A stretch of 64,000 bases of DNA from Mycolicibacterium cosmeticum (lineage in GTDB: Bacteria > Actinomycetota > Actinomycetes > Mycobacteriales > Mycobacteriaceae), in assembly GCF_000613185.1 (NCBI RefSeq), contig NZ_CCBB010000003.1, positions 124,001 through 188,000 on the forward strand. Direction: 5' to 3'. Under the pieces are notes generated by a model. That model was given only the letters and a program-made list of their open reading frames with translations, was not told the origin of the DNA and searched no databases. How positions within the stretch are numbered: the first letter of the stretch is position 1; every line of letters starts with the position of its first letter. The position numbers and the translations under genes are program-made. This document shows, in pieces, positions 61,463 through 64,000 of the stretch.

Positions 61463-62583
61463 GAGGCCTCCTGGGGTCGAGAGGTGTTGGGAGACAGTAC
61501 TTGACGTAGCAGGTCGTGGTCGATGGCGTGGGCGGTGAAACCGTTGCGTCCGGTGACGGTGGTGGCCGCGACCATGGCGTTGACGATGGCCTCCTCGGTG
61601 GCCTCGATCGTCAGGTCGAACAAACGGGTCATCAGCTGCGGCGCGACCATCCGCAGCGGGATCTCCGGGCGCGGGGTGGCAGCGTCCTCATCCCATGCGT
61701 ACGGCGGGATGCCGCGGTTGCCGGTGGCGAAGGCCAGCATCAGGTCACCGCTGTACTGTTCGCCGGTGCCGCCGAGGCGGCCGACGGCCAGTGTCGCGCG
61801 CTGGGCCAACCGGGTGCATTGATGGGGGAGCAGGGGGGCGTCGGTGGCGACGATGACGATGATCGACCCGGAGCCCGGCTCGTACTGGCGCGGCAGGTCC
61901 GGCAGCGGTACCTCGTTCGGTCCGATCAGCTCGCCGACCGGCACCCCATTGATCCGAAGTCGTTCGCGCCGACCGTGATTGGCCTGCACCAGCACACCGA
62001 CGGTGTATGTGCCGGCGGCCGTCTCGGTGGTGCGCGACGCGGTGCCGATGCCCCCTTTGAATCCGTGACAGATCATGCCGGTGCCGCCCCCGACGGTGCC
62101 CTCGGCCGGGGCGTCGGTGGAGGCGTTCTCCAGGGCGGAGCGGGCGTGTTCGGGCCGGACGTGGAAGCCGTTGATGTCGTTGAGCAATCCGTCATAGGTC
62201 TCGCCGACGACGGGCAGTGACCAGTACAGGCCCTCGCCGCGAGCGCGGACCTGGGCGGCCACCAACTCGTCGCGCACCACGCCGACGCTGTGCGTGTTGG
62301 TCAGACCGATGGCGGTGGTGAGCTCGCCGGACTCACGGATCCATTCGAGACCGGTGAGCTCGCCGCTGCCGTTGAGCCGGTGCGCCCCGGCGAACACCGG
62401 CTCGGTCCAGATGTCGTCGTGCGGGACGATCATGGTGACGCCGGTGTTGATGCCCTCGCCCTGCAGCGTGGTGTGCCCGACCCGCACGCCGGCGACGTCG
62501 GTGATGGCGTTGAGGGGGCCGGTGGGGTGTTCCCCGATGACGACACCGAGATCTCTGGCACGCATTGGTTCCGCTCGCTTCAT
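61459..62583 (-). CDS. P1-family (DmpA/BapA-type) aminopeptidase
   Basis: 374 residues from ATG 62583 (ATG 62565 also possible). N-terminal-nucleophile hydrolase made as a precursor that self-cleaves. The cleavage site is expected before S240 in GSGSIIVIVATDAPLLPHQ. Earlier blocks GGGTGMICHGFKGGIGTASR and TYTVGVLVQANHG match DmpA. Known members release D-amino acids or cleave beta-peptides. Cytosolic, no signal peptide. Coupled with the APC permease and divergent from a TetR regulator. Confidence 0.92.
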   Translation of the reverse strand: MKRAEPMRARDLGVVIGEHPTGPLNAITDVAGVRVGHTTLQGEGINTGVTMIVPHDDIWTEPVFAGAHRLNGSGELTGLEWIRESGELTTAIGLTNTHSVGVVRDELVAAQVRARGEGLYWSLPVVGETYDGLLNDINGFHVRPEHARSALENASTDAPAEGTVGGGTGMICHGFKGGIGTASRTTETAAGTYTVGVLVQANHGRRERLRINGVPVGELIGPNEVPLPDLPRQYEPGSGSIIVIVATDAPLLPHQCTRLAQRATLAVGRLGGTGEQYSGDLMLAFATGNRGIPPYAWDEDAATPRPEIPLRMVAPQLMTRLFDLTIEATEEAIVNAMVAATTVTGRNGFTAHAIDHDLLRQVLSPNTSRPQEAS

Positions 62584-62585
62584 CA

Positions 62586-62616
62586 ATAGTTTTTTTCCTG
62601 ATTGGAAAAGAACTAT
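62586..62616. promoter_or_regulatory. 31-bp palindrome between P1 peptidase and TetR
   Basis: ATAGTTTTTTTCC (62586-62598) and GGAAAAGAACTAT (62604-62616) pair at 12 of 13 positions around TGATT. AT-rich in a GC-rich region, immediately upstream of the peptidase start. Very likely the operator of the divergent TetR gene. Confidence 0.65.
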
Positions 62617-62662
62617 GCGCCTGTGTGCGGCGTCACGCAACAGAACGGGCAAGATTGGTGTC

Positions 62663-63274
62663 ATGGCACGGCCGAACAAGCAGGTGGAACGGCGTCACGA
62701 CATCATGGACGCAGCGATCACGCTCATCGAGCGCCACGACCTGGCCACCCTCAAGCTGTCCGATGTCGCCGACGAGCTCGGGCTGACCACCAATGCGGTG
62801 CGCTACTACTTCAAGGACATGACGCAGCTGCTCTCGGAGCTGGCGCTGCGCTCCGACGTCCGGTTCTACGACGAGCGCCTGGAGCTGCAGCGCTCATCGG
62901 GTGATGTGTGCGAGCAGCTGATGCTGACCATGGCCGCCGGCTTGCCCACCGGGCCCGAGGACGCCGAGTGGCGCGCGATCTGGCGGGCGGTGCTCTCGGC
63001 CGGCTTCGAACTGGACCAACGTCGCGATGTGCAGGGCATCTATCACCGGCAGGTGGGGCTGTACGCCGACCTGTTGACCGCCGGCGCGCAGCAGGGCGTG
63101 TTCGTCCTGCGGCATCCGGCGCGCGATATCGCCATGACGATCATGGGGATGGAGGACTACTTCGGCTACCGCATCGTCGCGCGGGACCCGGACTTCAGCC
63201 GGACGACCGCGCTGCGGTTGATGCGGCAGTACGCGGAGCTGGCGGTCGGGGTGGCGTTGCCGGAGATCGACTGA
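62663..63274 (+). CDS. TetR-family transcriptional regulator
   Basis: 203 residues from ATG 62663; the open frame upstream runs antisense to the peptidase gene. Helix-turn-helix about 12-55 with LSDVADELGLTTNAVRYYFKDM. Divergent from the P1 peptidase-APC permease pair with a strong palindrome between. Expected repressor of peptide or amino-acid use; inducer unknown. Confidence 0.9.
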   Translation: MARPNKQVERRHDIMDAAITLIERHDLATLKLSDVADELGLTTNAVRYYFKDMTQLLSELALRSDVRFYDERLELQRSSGDVCEQLMLTMAAGLPTGPEDAEWRAIWRAVLSAGFELDQRRDVQGIYHRQVGLYADLLTAGAQQGVFVLRHPARDIAMTIMGMEDYFGYRIVARDPDFSRTTALRLMRQYAELAVGVALPEID

Positions 63275-63330
63275 CGGCGATGACTTCTGCGTCCCACGCC
63301 GGTCGATACCGGTGTGGAAAGGAGAATTCC

Positions 63331-63726
63331 GTGAGCGCGGAAGCCGACGTTCGAGACGTGATCACCCGGTGGGTCGACGGCATCAAGGCCTGTGACGTGG
63401 AGACCGTCGTCGCGGCGCACTCCGATGACTTCGTGCAGTTCGACGTGCCGCCACCGTATGACGGTGTCCGAGGGGTGCCGGCGTACCGCGACACCTGGCC
63501 GCCGTTCTTCGAATTCCTCCGTGGCGGAGCAGTTTTCGAGATCGTCGAACTGAACATCGTGGCCGGTGCGGACGTCGCCTTCGCCTACGGGCTGGCGAAG
63601 TGCGGGCGTGCCGAGGATTTCGCGAAGAACCCGGACATCCGGCTGCGGATGACGGTGGGGCTGCGCAAGGTCGACGGCGAATGGCTGATCGTGCACGAGC
63701 ACCATTCGTTTCCGATGACGGGGTAG
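63331..63726 (+). CDS. SnoaL/NTF2-like protein
   Basis: 131 residues from GTG 63331 with GGAAAGGAGAA upstream, a strong site. NTF2-type fold: VRDVITRWVDGIKACDVETVVAAHSDDFVQFD and LRMTVGLRKVDGEWLIVHEHHS. The DUF4440/SnoaL-3 style leaves function open. It follows TetR in the same direction after 56 bases. Confidence 0.85.
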   Translation: MSAEADVRDVITRWVDGIKACDVETVVAAHSDDFVQFDVPPPYDGVRGVPAYRDTWPPFFEFLRGGAVFEIVELNIVAGADVAFAYGLAKCGRAEDFAKNPDIRLRMTVGLRKVDGEWLIVHEHHSFPMTG

Positions 63727-63773
63727 GTCAGTCGGGGCGGTGCGGTGTCACCCCGCGTCGGTACGGTGGGCCG

Positions 63774-64000
63774 GTGTTTGACGATCACCGTGAACCCGAT
63801 GACGAACTGGCCGACCTGATCGCCGAGGAGGAGGACGACGAGCAGACGGCCAACGGGTCGATGCTCTCGATCCGCAACGCGGACGGTGAGGAGGTGGTGA
63901 GCATCTTCGCCACCGGTGACGAGTGGAACGTGCACCTGCAGCCCGGCGGCTCGATCCGCAACGCCTTCCTGGGCAGCCGCGCCGAGTCGCCGGTGTGGGT
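63774..64000 (+). CDS. Unrecognised protein, 3' end outside window
   Basis: Open from GTG 63774 to the window edge, 75 codons visible. The start is very acidic (DDHREPDDELADLIAEEEDD), then SMLSIRNADGEEVVSIFATGDEWNV and GGSIRNAFLGSRAESPVW. No family recognised, no signal peptide. The codon pattern fits the neighbours. Real gene status is supported by the clean third-position GC bias but cannot be completed here. Confidence 0.6.
   Translation, partial: MFDDHREPDDELADLIAEEEDDEQTANGSMLSIRNADGEEVVSIFATGDEWNVHLQPGGSIRNAFLGSRAESPVW

Noticed and set aside
1..64000. tRNA, rRNA, CRISPR arrays, phage attachment sites
   Set aside because: Read for conserved tRNA arms, rRNA segments and regular direct repeats; none recognised by eye. 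A covariance-model search would be decisive.

Overview
The window is high-GC actinobacterial DNA from a mycobacterium, most likely a fast-growing environmental species (Mycolicibacterium type). This rests on an almost complete ESX-3 type VII secretion locus with PE/PPE and EsxG/EsxH, a Stf0-type trehalose sulfotransferase, a mycofactocin-type dehydrogenase, a 13E12/DUF222-HNH relic, and long runs of GTG/ATG starts overlapping upstream stops. The species is an inference; recalled M. tuberculosis proteins were used only for comparison.

Layout. 1-14345: ESX-3 operon eccA3 (5' end cut by the window), eccB3, eccC3, PE5, PPE4, esxG, esxH, espG3, eccD3, mycP3, eccE3, tightly packed and mostly translationally coupled. 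14358-21136: amidohydrolase, tam, then a leftward sulfur block: sulfatase, stf0, cysD, cysNC. The last three overlap by ATGA, so PAPS synthesis and its use in sulfation appear to be co-made. 21210-27348: NUDIX hydrolase and FadR-type GntR regulator divergent from a MatC-like dicarboxylate carrier, followed by a class III CoA-transferase, a fused AccD/AccA-like carboxyltransferase and a small ABM-fold protein. Two near-identical operator-like elements in opposite orientation link the carrier and the enzyme operon; this is the most interesting candidate for an undescribed pathway (malonate or a related dicarboxylate). 27345-35838: a block resembling M. tuberculosis Rv0307c-Rv0312 (160-aa protein, PAP2, L,D-transpeptidase-like protein, SnoaL-like protein, Hsp70-like Thr-rich membrane protein) with an NCS1 permease and a PAP2-diacylglycerol kinase fusion added.

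35912-49386: frameshifted DUF222-HNH relic, zinc amidase, a five-gene peptide/nickel-type ABC importer, a secreted M15-like protein, an ABC exporter, a GH16 protein like Rv0315, and a LysR/BASS-transporter divergon. 49415-56002: P450 with its ferredoxin, TetR, mycofactocin-type SDR, and two exported proteins. 56015-58310: XRE-cupin regulator divergent from a class II aldolase and a DapA-family lyase. 58314-64000: two small exported proteins, an ArsR/SRPBCC pair, an APC permease plus P1 (DmpA-type) peptidase divergent from a TetR regulator with a clear 31-bp operator-like palindrome, a SnoaL-like protein, and the start of an unrecognised gene.

No rRNA, tRNA, CRISPR array or intact insertion sequence was recognised. 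No stretch longer than about 300 bases lacks a gene. The largest gaps are 58548-58801 (contains a strong hairpin), 33000-33205 (alternating TGACG half-sites), 37980-38164 (nothing clear), 51662-51842 and 24153-24320 (promoter/operator elements).
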